Of a stretch of DNA of 25,499 nt, positions 16,401 through 22,807 are shown piece after piece. The translations under genes were made by a program, and so were the position numbers. The DNA lies in IMG/VR virus record IMGVR_UViG_3300030104_001163, positions 1 to 25,499 of that record, one strand, 5' to 3'. The DNA comes from a virus. Under the pieces are notes generated by a model that was not told the origin of the DNA, made no database searches, and was given only the letters and a program-made list of their open reading frames with translations. Every line of letters begins with the position of its first letter. Position 1 is the first letter of the stretch.

Positions 16401-18343
16401 AAAAAACTGGTGAATTAGTAGGAGGGGCGATTGGATATATAGTTAAAGGATTTTACACTCCCTTTAAAGCAATTGATGACCTTGCTAAAGATTTAGGACC
16501 AGCAGAATTACGGCAAAATTTTGAGAAAGGTTTTCAAGAGTTTATTACCGAAGAAGGTGATACGTATACAAAAGAAATGGCAAGAGGTGCATTCAATGAA
16601 TTTACTAGACAAATGTTTAGGGGTACTATTTTTCAAACTGGTGTCTTTGGAGAAGAGTCTGCATCACGACCATTGCAATCTGTAACTGGACTGCAACCAA
16701 AAACAAGAGTATTAACTTCTAGAAAACAACTCTCAGGTACAGCAGAAGCTCTTCCTAGAGGAAATTTAGGAGATGAAGTAGCAAGAGTAGGTATAGATGC
16801 CTATAATTTAGAAGTTAGATCAGAAGTACCTGAATATACTTTTCAATATAAGAAAATACTAGGAGAGTTAGCTGAAAAAAATATCAAACCTTTAATTCAA
16901 ACAGAGATATATAAAAAATTACCTATAGATGCACAAAAGGCTGCAATACTAGCTGAGTATAAAGGAGTAACTGGATTAAACGATGAAGAAAAACGTGCTT
17001 TAAGAGGTTTAGGTTTTAAATTTGATAATTTAAAAAAGGTTACTTCTGAAATAATAAAAACTAAGATGCCTTTCTTACATAATATGCATAACTTTAGAAA
17101 AACATACACTAAAGAAGAAATTAGAAAACTTTATAGAGATAGAAAAGCAGCAGGTGATCCTGTACCACAATTAAAATACGTAGGTGAAGAAACTACAGAT
17201 AGAGGTATTAACTATGCAGCAAAGGCACAAAATGATAAACTTAATGAATATAGAGCATTAATTAATGAAGATAGAAAACGTAGAAGTTTATTAGGAGGAC
17301 GTTATACAATAGAAGGACAATCTTCAGGAATGAGAGAAGGTGGTTACGTAACTCAAATGAATCGTTTAGGTTTTGCTGAAGGTGGTAATGTAGGAATGAA
17401 GGGTGGTACTGTATTAGGCAAAATGGCAGATCCTAATTATCCTATGACGGAAGCTGAAAAAGAAACAGGTAGAAGAAGTGTTACTGGAAGTAGAGTTTTA
17501 AAAGCAGTTCCTGTAACAGAGTATGCAACAGAAGCAGTAAAAGAAATGGCCTCTGGTAGAAACCCTACTAAAGCTGCTGAAGTTGCATCTGATTTAGGTA
17601 GAGATAGATTATCTAACAGAATAAAAAAATTTATTACAGAAATGTATAGTGAACCTAATAAAACATCTAAAATTGCTAAAGAAAATTTTGGTTTTCGACA
17701 TGAAAATCGTGCATTAGATAGTGGTTCTTACGGTGTAGATTGGTTAAAATCTAATCAAAAATATACTTTAGAACAAACAAAACGTGATAAAACACTAACA
17801 AGACAAGCAAAAGAAACGGCTGCATTAGGTGATTCATATACTCAACCAAATACTGAAATGTTTTTACCTACAAAAATATTAAAATCTATGAAAGGTGTTA
17901 TGGGAGAAAGAAGATTTAGAGGAGATAGTGGATATGATCAATTAAAAAAAGAAATTGGTAGTAATTTTGATATAGATCAAAGAGGAACAGGAAAGTATGA
18001 TAGTAAAATTACTGTAGTGGTAAATCAAAAAGGAGAAGGGTTTATCTGGGAAGGAAACACTCGTACTGCCATAGCTGATAAATTAAAAATTCCTTATGTA
18101 AAAGCTAAAGTTGTATATCTTAACGGTGGAGAGCTAGTAGATGGACCTTTTTCAGTTAAAAATATTGTTAAAGTAGCTAAAACTAGAAAAGGTGCAGAGG
18201 AAAGTATAGAATTTGAAAAAGAATATGGAGATTATATTAAAGAAAATATAGAAACTTCTAGAAAACCATATCAAAATATTGAAGAAGTTATAGATGAATT
18301 TAAACAGTTTAAAAAAGGTGGAATTATGATGAGGAGAGCATAA
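13490..18343 (+). CDS. Giant putative ejection protein with C-terminal ParB-like domain
   Basis: A 1617-aa protein, the largest in the window. The N-terminal ~100 residues are helical. Residues about 105-225 are Gly-rich and hydrophobic (LNILGFGVGSIVG, VGLGAGIGGVEG, LMGGIGAVTGGVFGGLGG), like membrane-active parts of injected proteins. The long middle is helical and Lys-rich. Near 1280-1310 there are GG motifs (REGGYVTQMNRLGFAEGGN), and the C-terminus ends KKGGIMMRRA. Residues about 1450-1545 resemble a ParB/sulfiredoxin-type domain: LPTKILKSMKG, GERRFRG, SKITVVVNQKGEGFIWEGNT with Glu1521-Gly-Asn-Thr-Arg1525, then IPYVKAKVVYL. Size and position suggest a virion protein ejected with DNA. No lysozyme or transglycosylase motif was seen. 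The function of the ParB-like domain here is unknown. Confidence 0.6.
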   Translation: MSKEKLTTEEFLKNDDYAKALSKYAARQGKEFGSREQALENFLGDYRGVQSNTGLAVMFANDVTNIRDDEERLELGRLYKAVDEDLEDFAGQQSGIATTAEYIGKGILDPLNILGFGVGSIVGRSIGKVALNRIISNAFKGNISKEISKGALKKTVGLGAGIGGVEGVGQGLSIENVKGEGKLGYQDEMGLGNVALMGGIGAVTGGVFGGLGGRSAAKQLTKAGEVIQKRVKTIENTAQGKVARSANIQNFVNKQKGNFDPLSVVGTYVRPTNKKQKLIDEPENYGEFGLIKGIVDGKAEVEFLPTTFGQTKNPKTGLFDERKTTLVEFNKIKGVSEANKRAYQKKFVDNYGLFFSKADIEKGKELLRTNSNISIPELDTIFEVGLKQEDFENVSSLVFDTAQNFLKNTKIDPNTASTIRVIMDDPMKRISEKFGELIRLGNKDRNLLSSSIANNLVRYNLTQEQFSHALLADISISMTKGSQMSSIKKLVDTNNRIGNKLEQMRKNLTPSQAKVFEAVKVQREAERAMAKKFGIFVDIWRSFLVTQPATTFRNVFGSALRVPGETLDISLQSSKFFTQFESKALGMDIPEPDLKNESLLLSKNLLNPLEQIELATIIAKEFPEAKRKVFDVFDDYFAVTLGDDSKAGGFLKKLSFASKLANVANRAQDRAIKSAGLMTELDNQVKTAIRRGEITDPKVKGIIDLIEQNKLNLVNDEMLSKSLQFAYKLTYQSRNAGDEVLGVGGLINIAQNTLNRIAIAKLGVPFPNFLINGFVYTLNRGMGGGALKMLYKGAQTIGSSKQVAKNEREKINDLTGKINAAVKKGIKSQKQKNDVATMRKEVSALEAKAGKRLKNVEQFRKGFVESAEGAALIFAGYGIRETMGGARYDELKIGNTTIDVGPLFPLTPFLWWGEVIRRKLNDEPIDGKIISEGVQALSGLQADRAGPFAKFLGGTYQFLRDLNTEDPLAAKKTGELVGGAIGYIVKGFYTPFKAIDDLAKDLGPAELRQNFEKGFQEFITEEGDTYTKEMARGAFNEFTRQMFRGTIFQTGVFGEESASRPLQSVTGLQPKTRVLTSRKQLSGTAEALPRGNLGDEVARVGIDAYNLEVRSEVPEYTFQYKKILGELAEKNIKPLIQTEIYKKLPIDAQKAAILAEYKGVTGLNDEEKRALRGLGFKFDNLKKVTSEIIKTKMPFLHNMHNFRKTYTKEEIRKLYRDRKAAGDPVPQLKYVGEETTDRGINYAAKAQNDKLNEYRALINEDRKRRSLLGGRYTIEGQSSGMREGGYVTQMNRLGFAEGGNVGMKGGTVLGKMADPNYPMTEAEKETGRRSVTGSRVLKAVPVTEYATEAVKEMASGRNPTKAAEVASDLGRDRLSNRIKKFITEMYSEPNKTSKIAKENFGFRHENRALDSGSYGVDWLKSNQKYTLEQTKRDKTLTRQAKETAALGDSYTQPNTEMFLPTKILKSMKGVMGERRFRGDSGYDQLKKEIGSNFDIDQRGTGKYDSKITVVVNQKGEGFIWEGNTRTAIADKLKIPYVKAKVVYLNGGELVDGPFSVKNIVKVAKTRKGAEESIEFEKEYGDYIKENIETSRKPYQNIEEVIDEFKQFKKGGIMMRRA

Positions 18344-18795
18344 TGGGTGGATTTCCAATGGAAATATTTACACTTTTAGCATCAACCGTGTTAGGTGGTG
18401 TTATGAGTATATGGGGGCAGAACATCAAGTCTAAACAAGAGGCTAACAAAATGTATATCGCTGCCCTAACAGAAGAAAGCAAAATCGTTGCTTCTGCAAG
18501 AGAACACGGTGTAAAAGATGTACACTTTGCATGGACCAGGAGAATCATAGCATTGGCTGCTGTATTCTCTATTATCGTGCTACCTAAGATAGTACCACTA
18601 ATATATCCAGAGCATCCTTGGATGGTTACTGTAGGTTATGCAGAGCTACAAGGTGGGTTTATGAATTGGATGTTTGGCCCAGATAAGGCTATGATGTGGA
18701 AATCATTTCAAGGCTTTGTAATTACTCCATTAGATACAAACTTAGTCGCTGCAATCACTGGCTTGTATTTCGGTGCAGGGTTCACCAAAAGATAA
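18343..18795 (+). CDS. Holin-like membrane protein with three hydrophobic segments
   Basis: A 150-aa protein with three hydrophobic stretches: about residues 6-24 (MEIFTLLASTVLGGVMSIWG), 67-88 (RIIALAAVFSIIVLPKIVPL) and 126-147 (VITPLDTNLVAAITGLYFGA), with charged loops. Length and topology fit three-segment phage holins, including the type linked to gene-transfer-agent lysis modules, and the gene lies last in the structural arm, a common place for lysis genes. No endolysin is next to it, so the assignment stays tentative. The ATG at 18343 overlaps the upstream stop (TAATG) and follows GAGGAGAG; an internal ATG at 18358 would remove only five residues. Confidence 0.6.
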   Translation: MGGFPMEIFTLLASTVLGGVMSIWGQNIKSKQEANKMYIAALTEESKIVASAREHGVKDVHFAWTRRIIALAAVFSIIVLPKIVPLIYPEHPWMVTVGYAELQGGFMNWMFGPDKAMMWKSFQGFVITPLDTNLVAAITGLYFGAGFTKR

Positions 18796-18796
18796 A

Positions 18797-18815
18797 GGGG
18801 GAAATTAATCCCCCC
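18797..18815 (-). terminator. Intrinsic terminator at the convergence of the two arms
   Basis: A G5/C5-6 stem with an eight-base AT-only loop lies between the + strand holin-like gene and the - strand 108-aa gene. Read leftward the hairpin is followed by TTTATCTTTT, a usable U-rich tract, so it should stop the - strand operon efficiently. Read rightward it is followed by AAGTCTTA, so termination of the structural arm here would be weaker. Confidence 0.65.
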
Positions 18816-18820
18816 AAGTC

Positions 18821-19147
18821 TTACTTACGCGAGTTAGCATTTAACTTTAATATTAACTCCGTATCTTTTTGAGTTTGTTTATCTCCTAGAGAACCTAATC
18901 TGTCCTGCACGATCTTGGGTAGTAATCCAAGAAATGCACAATTAGATGCAGTTTCCATAGTTCCATAAGCATACTGATTACCTTTGCTATCTATATAGTT
19001 ACCAGTAACATTATCATATGGGCATGAACTGTCGTGTACCCATTTCTTAACATCTGCATAACTAAAACCTATAGCAGTAATCAGCATTAATGCAGTTATA
19101 GATATACCTATTAGTAATTTTACTTTAGGACTATTTTCATTAATCAT
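18821..19147 (-). CDS. Small membrane-anchored or secreted protein
   Basis: A 108-aa protein with a hydrophobic N-terminal segment (about residues 9-29, KVKLLIGISITALMLITAIG) ending FSYADVKK, which could be a signal peptide cut at SYA or a single membrane anchor. The outside part has two cysteines (42 and 70) that could form a disulfide. No family is recognised. It is the last gene of the - strand operon, ending six bases before the terminator hairpin. Its ATG overlaps the stop of the 63-aa gene as ATGA, and GGAG precedes it by six bases. A host-envelope or lysis-accessory role is possible but unproven. Confidence 0.5.
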   Translation of the reverse strand: MINENSPKVKLLIGISITALMLITAIGFSYADVKKWVHDSSCPYDNVTGNYIDSKGNQYAYGTMETASNCAFLGLLPKIVQDRLGSLGDKQTQKDTELILKLNANSRK

Positions 19148-19335
19148 TTCTTACTCCAATCTTCAACAATATAATCATACAACATATTTATCTCATCCTG
19201 ATTCTCTTCTATTATCTGGACTCGATCATTAGGCCAAGAATACTTTCTAGCATACTTCTTGGCATCTCTTAACAAAGCAAAACCATTACTGATTTTATTA
19301 CCTTCTGGTTTTGTTACTACAACTTTATGGTACAT
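19144..19335 (-). CDS. Small hypothetical protein
   Basis: A 63-aa soluble protein with a basic, Tyr-rich middle (DAKKYARKYSWPNDRVQIIE) and an acidic C-terminal helix (EINMLYDYIVEDWSKK). No family is recognised. The start is supported by GGGAG eight bases upstream of the ATG. It follows a 161-bp non-coding gap with a candidate terminator and a -35-like box, and it is coupled by ATGA to the 108-aa membrane protein, so the two form a separate unit at the end of the arm. Confidence 0.5.
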   Translation of the reverse strand: MYHKVVVTKPEGNKISNGFALLRDAKKYARKYSWPNDRVQIIEENQDEINMLYDYIVEDWSKK

Positions 19336-19359
19336 ATCACATTCTCCCTACATTGTCAA
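19331..19359 (-). promoter_or_regulatory. Possible promoter with perfect -35 box
   Basis: TTGACA on the - strand (19359-19354) is followed 17 bases later by TATGTA, a poor -10 box that overlaps the start codon of the 63-aa gene. Transcription from it would begin inside that gene, which argues against it serving the annotated start. Only the -35 match and the position after a candidate terminator support it. Confidence 0.25.
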
Positions 19360-19371
19360 GTGTATTTTTTG

Positions 19372-19396
19372 AAAAAACGACCTCGTAGGATGAGGC
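19372..19396 (-). terminator. Weak intrinsic terminator candidate, leftward
   Basis: On the - strand, CCTC-ATCCTAC-GAGG (extendable by one G-T pair) is followed by TCG and six T's. The stem is short, so this is a tentative terminator or attenuator for the nucleotide-metabolism operon. Confidence 0.35.
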
Positions 19397-19422
19397 AGGA
19401 GAGGGTGTAAGCAATGTCTCTG

Positions 19423-19448
19423 GTAGGTAGTGTCCAGATTTTACCTAC
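19423..19448 (-). repeat. 7-bp inverted repeat in the intergenic gap
   Basis: GTAGGTA (19423-19429) and TACCTAC (19442-19448) are perfect complements separated by 12 bases. The element could form a small RNA hairpin after the secreted-protein gene or act as a protein-binding site. No U-tract follows it. Confidence 0.4.
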
Positions 19449-19496
19449 ATTCTCTCTAGCCTAGCTTAAAATAGCTCTCAGAGGATTTGCCCTAAA

Positions 19497-19817
19497 TTAC
19501 CACCTAATATCGTCTTTTTTCTTCAAAACTTCACCTGTAAACCCTGAATCTACCCAACATAGTAACTGAGAGTTCTCTGGACGTACAATTGCAGCAGTCC
19601 AGGTTCCAGATGTAGGATTATTAAATATAAATGTTACGTGTCCTCTGGCTGATATTCCACGGAATACGATTTGTTCTCCGTGTTTATCTTGAATATACGT
19701 CTTAGCTTCTTCCAAACTTTTGCATCCTGATCTTTCTGGTATTTGACTGTACGATGTGGAAACATTGAACATAAACAAACATAAACCAATTAAACCTCCT
19801 GTAAGTATTTTAGTCAT
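19497..19817 (-). CDS. Small secreted protein, unknown function
   Basis: A 106-aa protein with a clear signal peptide (TKILTGGLIGLCLFMF, likely cut after residue 24 in SYS-Q). The mature part (~82 residues) has cysteines 32 and 87, a HGEQIVFRGISARGHVTFIF stretch and NPTSGTWTAAIVRPE. I have an impression of similar small periplasmic proteins in marine phages and proteobacteria, with the pattern GE-x(3)-FRG-x-SARGH ... GTWT, but no named function. It follows thyX by one base. Its Shine-Dalgarno (AAAGGAGGT) is written in the last codons of thyX, so the two are translationally coupled. A role in altering the host envelope is inference. Confidence 0.55.
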   Translation of the reverse strand: MTKILTGGLIGLCLFMFNVSTSYSQIPERSGCKSLEEAKTYIQDKHGEQIVFRGISARGHVTFIFNNPTSGTWTAAIVRPENSQLLCWVDSGFTGEVLKKKDDIRW

Positions 19818-19818
19818 C

Positions 19819-20493
19819 TTAACCTCCTTTAAGGTTAGTTATTAGAGATATCCAACTTTCAGGAAACAATGGTAATATAATGTCATGCCATTGACTTGCT
19901 AAATCTTGTATCTCTTGTTGTGCAGTAGATTCACTGCGTAAATTATATGCCCTAGCCCAAGCGTATAATGATCCTGTTACATAGTATTCAGTGTATGTTG
20001 ATTGAGGTAGAACCATTCTAGCCTGTTCAGGACAAACGTCCATACCTAGTAAATGTATATAAGTCCACTTAGCTTTATTAATAGACTGCATATATTCGTC
20101 TATCATAAGGTGAGCAGGATTTATATTTACAATTTCATCTGATGAGCCTTGCTTCCTATCATCAACTTTCTTTCTCCACTCTTCAGGCACATAGAACTCA
20201 GGAAGATCATCTACATACCTTCTACTTATCTCATTGTAGCTAAACCCAACAGTATGTTTAAACCTTTGTCTAGCTATAAAGAGAGGAACTCTTTCTCGCA
20301 TGGTTATCATGCAATGTGTGAAAGGTGTGAAGTGTTCATTCCTTGCAAGAAAATCTAATAACTTTTGATCCTTTGCATTAAGAAACACACCCATCTCTGA
20401 TATACTAAAAGAGGACTCCTTGTTGAAGCTGACCCTTGCTGCATTCACTACTGTTAAATCCGTTCCCATCGAATCCACTAATAACACTTCCAT
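19819..20493 (-). CDS. thyX: Flavin-dependent thymidylate synthase ThyX
   Basis: A 224-aa enzyme that makes dTMP from dUMP using FAD, NADPH and methylene-tetrahydrofolate. The ThyX signature is present as Arg75-Gln76-Arg77, seven residues, Ser85 (ARQRFKHTVGFSYNEISRRY), a variant of RHR-x7-S with Gln for His. The later EQARMVLPQS segment (Glu156-Arg159) matches the dUMP-binding part of the family. The N-terminus MEVLLVDSMGTDLTVVNAAR and the length are normal. Together with RNR and the nucleases it feeds phage DNA synthesis. The ATG at 20493 has GGAG ten bases upstream. The gene's first 89 nt overlap the end of the upstream nuclease gene in another frame. Confidence 0.92.
   Translation of the reverse strand: MEVLLVDSMGTDLTVVNAARVSFNKESSFSISEMGVFLNAKDQKLLDFLARNEHFTPFTHCMITMRERVPLFIARQRFKHTVGFSYNEISRRYVDDLPEFYVPEEWRKKVDDRKQGSSDEIVNINPAHLMIDEYMQSINKAKWTYIHLLGMDVCPEQARMVLPQSTYTEYYVTGSLYAWARAYNLRSESTAQQEIQDLASQWHDIILPLFPESWISLITNLKGG
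19822..19830 (-). promoter_or_regulatory. Shine-Dalgarno inside the last codons of thyX
   Basis: AAAGGAGGT, a near-perfect anti-16S match, encodes the Lys-Gly-Gly end of ThyX and sits four bases before the ATG of the secreted protein. It implies strong, coupled translation. Confidence 0.6.
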
Positions 20494-20965
20494 CTTTATC
20501 TAACTCCACTTTATAACCAGGATAATATTTAGAAACTGCTTTATTCCAACTTTGATATACTGTAAGATTATAAGTAAATAAACGCAATTTTTTAGGTGTT
20601 ATTGAACCAGACCTTTCAGTAGATAATTCTTTAAAAGCTTTCATGTTTAAATAAAATATTTCTTCAGTGTCTAAAATAACACAAGCTAGTATTTCAAAAT
20701 CTTTTTCTGTATAAGCTTTCTTTTGATGTTTTTTTTCTCCAGAAAGACTATGATCAAAATAATGTTTTCTTATTAAAATATTATGAGTGGTATCAAATCT
20801 AACTGTTTTAACTTGTACTCTAATTGGTCTTTCAGAAGTAGAAATACAAACTATATCAGTATCTGCTGCATCTACGTGATATGATGGCAAACCCATACTA
20901 GCTAAATTTGCAAGTACTAAGAACTCTCCTTGTTTTCCAATGAGCGTATGTTTTGATTCAGGCAT
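20405..20965 (-). CDS. PD-(D/E)XK nuclease, possible free-standing homing endonuclease
   Basis: A 186-aa protein with the nuclease pattern in its first third: GKQGEFLVLANLASMG with Glu14, then ADTDIVC with Asp37, then RVQVKT with Gln51 and Lys53. This E...D...QxK layout resembles the small PD-(D/E)XK group that includes the intron homing enzyme I-Ssp6803I and Holliday-junction-resolvase-like proteins. The rest (YTEKDFEILACVIL) also fits that fold. AGGAG eight bases before the ATG supports the start. Its last 29 codons overlap thyX by 89 nt and its start overlaps the upstream small gene by 49 nt, unusually long for this genome. That suggests a gene inserted between RNR and thyX. The nuclease fold is fairly sure; homing is inferred. 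Confidence 0.65.
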   Translation of the reverse strand: MPESKHTLIGKQGEFLVLANLASMGLPSYHVDAADTDIVCISTSERPIRVQVKTVRFDTTHNILIRKHYFDHSLSGEKKHQKKAYTEKDFEILACVILDTEEIFYLNMKAFKELSTERSGSITPKKLRLFTYNLTVYQSWNKAVSKYYPGYKVELDKDGSVISGFDGNGFNSSECSKGQLQQGVLF

Positions 20966-21150
20966 CTATAGTACTCCTTATTGTAACCTCGTTGCCATTC
21001 CCTTGCTCTATCAGAAGTAGGAGGAAACGGATTGTTTTTGTTCCTCCTAAATCCGTTCCTACCTTGTTCTATAATATCCCTCATAGGAAAAGGATATCTT
21101 CTTTTATACGCCACAAACTCCTCCTGAGTTGGTAATTTCACAGATATCAT
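20917..21150 (-). CDS. Rmf/CrpP-like small protein
   Basis: A 77-aa protein from the ATG at 21150. Its C-terminal half has NPFPPTSDRAREWQRGYNKE, which resembles the short pattern of ribosome modulation factor and CrpP-type proteins (N/C-P-(Y/F) ... W-x2-G(W/Y)). Such phage proteins are small and basic and might bind ribosomes or RNA, but this is family resemblance only. The frame extends seven codons upstream to a TTG at 21171 that has AGGA seven bases before it, while the ATG lacks a clear ribosome-binding site, so the start is uncertain. It overlaps the end of the RNR gene by 47 nt (68 with the TTG) and the nuclease start by 49 nt. Confidence 0.5.
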   Translation of the reverse strand: MISVKLPTQEEFVAYKRRYPFPMRDIIEQGRNGFRRNKNNPFPPTSDRAREWQRGYNKEYYRCLNQNIRSLENKESS

Positions 21151-22807
21151 GTGTCTCAACGGCTTCTTCAAATTCTGTTCCTAACTTATCTACTGCCTCA
21201 CTATAAGGTACTACAGAGAGAGGTTGACCACCACGGCAACCATCAGGATACACTGTAAATCCACGTAATCTATGTGCATACGATGCTAACGTATTAGCAA
21301 AATCGTTTACAGTATCCTCATTATTAAACTTAGATCCCCAAGCAGGTAGATTGATAGTAGAACTAATAGACATATCTACGTAGTCCTGTACATCTGCCTG
21401 AAACTTAATCCTTCTTTCGTAATCATCTGCTAAATCTAGTGCAGATTCAATTTTATCAGGATCAGCACCATACATATCAATTAATTCTTGTGCTGCGGAG
21501 TCTATAACATACTGATACTTCCATTTAGTACCACCAGTTAAGTATCTACGCTTATATGCTACAGCAAATATAGGCTCTATTCCACTGGAGCTACCAGCGA
21601 GTATAGAAATAGAACCAGTAGGAGCGATAGCGCGGTTCGCAACTGGTCTTGATATGGATAACTCGTCAGAAAATTCCTTAGAGATGTTATCGCTGACACC
21701 TTTATAGATTGACAACCATTTGTGTAGTTCTGGTGTAACTTCATACTTTTCTCCTCTTTTAACTAACCATTCATGCATTCCCATAAGACCTAAACCTAGT
21801 CTTCTATTCTTTTCCCTAACTTTATATACTTTAGCATAAGGTAGCTCTGCTCTAAGTGTACCACAGATTAAGAATTTAGTAGCAAGTTCAACGACTCTAG
21901 CAAGCTCTTGAAGTGAATCAATGCGTCCAAGGTTAACACTACCCAGATTACAAACATCACTGTCATCAGCAGAAGTAACCTCCGTACAAGCATTTCTAAG
22001 GGTATCCTTTTCATTATCCATGAAGTTAAAGCTAAATCCTGGTTCAGCAGAAGTTAATGCCTGTTCAACATTCTTCAAGAATACTTCACCAACATCACCT
22101 GTCTTCCAGTAGTTCATAAGCCATTCAGTATCATAATTAACACTAATGTTAGTCATATCTAATGGTGCGCGGAAGTTAAAGTCTTGTTCTTTAATGTCTT
22201 TGAATGTAAATCCTGTAGTACCAACAGGCATATCATTCCAGTTTTTTGCTATTAAGAAGTAAGGTATATCATTGTGCTTCCAATTTAATGAAGCATACAT
22301 GGCTGATCTACGAGATCCTCCTTGCATTACGTTAGCACCTATAGAATTAATCATCTGCATCTTAGGTATAGGTCCAGATGCTAATCCACCAGATCCACCT
22401 AATGATCTTCCTGACTCACGATAGATAGAATAATCAACTCCAATACCACCACCAGTCATCAAACATGATTCTGCTTTCCAACTAAGGTTGGCCCAATCTT
22501 CTCTCGTATCTTCTTCAGCAGATAGTAAGAAACAGTTATTGTAGAAACGTCTATCTCTTCCTGCATAATAAATATATCTACCACCTGGTACGAACTTGAG
22601 ATCTGTTATATACTTTTGTAGTTCTTTACGTTCTTCTTTACGCATCAAAGCCTCTTCACCTTGACGTAAGTTACCACATACATCTTCTACAAGCACCCTT
22701 GATAGTTGCTCCCATGTATCGCAGCCAGTGTGTGCATACTTTAAATTAAATATATCTTCAGAGAATTTGGATCTAAACATTGGATTCATGTTTGATTTAA
22801 ATGACAT
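21104..22807 (-). CDS. nrdJ: Class II (adenosylcobalamin-dependent) ribonucleotide reductase
   Basis: A 567-aa enzyme reducing ribonucleotides to deoxyribonucleotides. Active-site residues are visible: Cys92 (NNCFLL) and Cys286 (DVCNLGSVNL) as the redox pair, and Asn272, Cys274, Glu276 (NACTEV) with the thiyl cysteine. GGGIGVDYS, APTGSISILAGSSSGIEPIF and LRGFTVYPDGCRGGQ are class II features. No NrdB-like small subunit lies in the window, in line with B12-radical chemistry. The C-terminus is short and ends CEITNSGGVCGV, with Cys556 and Cys565 as likely shuttle thiols instead of the long Cys-rich tail of many bacterial NrdJ proteins. It lies in the same operon as thyX. The ATG overlaps the upstream 58-aa ORF by 11 nt. 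Confidence 0.9.
   Translation of the reverse strand: MSFKSNMNPMFRSKFSEDIFNLKYAHTGCDTWEQLSRVLVEDVCGNLRQGEEALMRKEERKELQKYITDLKFVPGGRYIYYAGRDRRFYNNCFLLSAEEDTREDWANLSWKAESCLMTGGGIGVDYSIYRESGRSLGGSGGLASGPIPKMQMINSIGANVMQGGSRRSAMYASLNWKHNDIPYFLIAKNWNDMPVGTTGFTFKDIKEQDFNFRAPLDMTNISVNYDTEWLMNYWKTGDVGEVFLKNVEQALTSAEPGFSFNFMDNEKDTLRNACTEVTSADDSDVCNLGSVNLGRIDSLQELARVVELATKFLICGTLRAELPYAKVYKVREKNRRLGLGLMGMHEWLVKRGEKYEVTPELHKWLSIYKGVSDNISKEFSDELSISRPVANRAIAPTGSISILAGSSSGIEPIFAVAYKRRYLTGGTKWKYQYVIDSAAQELIDMYGADPDKIESALDLADDYERRIKFQADVQDYVDMSISSTINLPAWGSKFNNEDTVNDFANTLASYAHRLRGFTVYPDGCRGGQPLSVVPYSEAVDKLGTEFEEAVETHDICEITNSGGVCGV

Larger units (their letters stand above)
19336..19496 (-). other. 161-bp non-coding gap with regulatory-looking elements
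   Basis: This is the longest non-coding stretch in the - strand arm. In leftward reading order it holds a 7-bp inverted repeat with a 12-base loop, a short GC-containing hairpin followed by six T's, and a TTGACA box close to the next start codon. No ORF with a ribosome-binding site, tRNA or rRNA pattern was seen. It divides the long nucleotide-metabolism operon from the last two small genes. Confidence 0.5.

Noticed and set aside
18152-18548. Minus-strand ORFs across the end of the giant gene and the holin-like gene
   Set aside because: Phe/Ile-rich products complementary to Lys/Glu codons; they would cross the leftward terminator and have no start signals.
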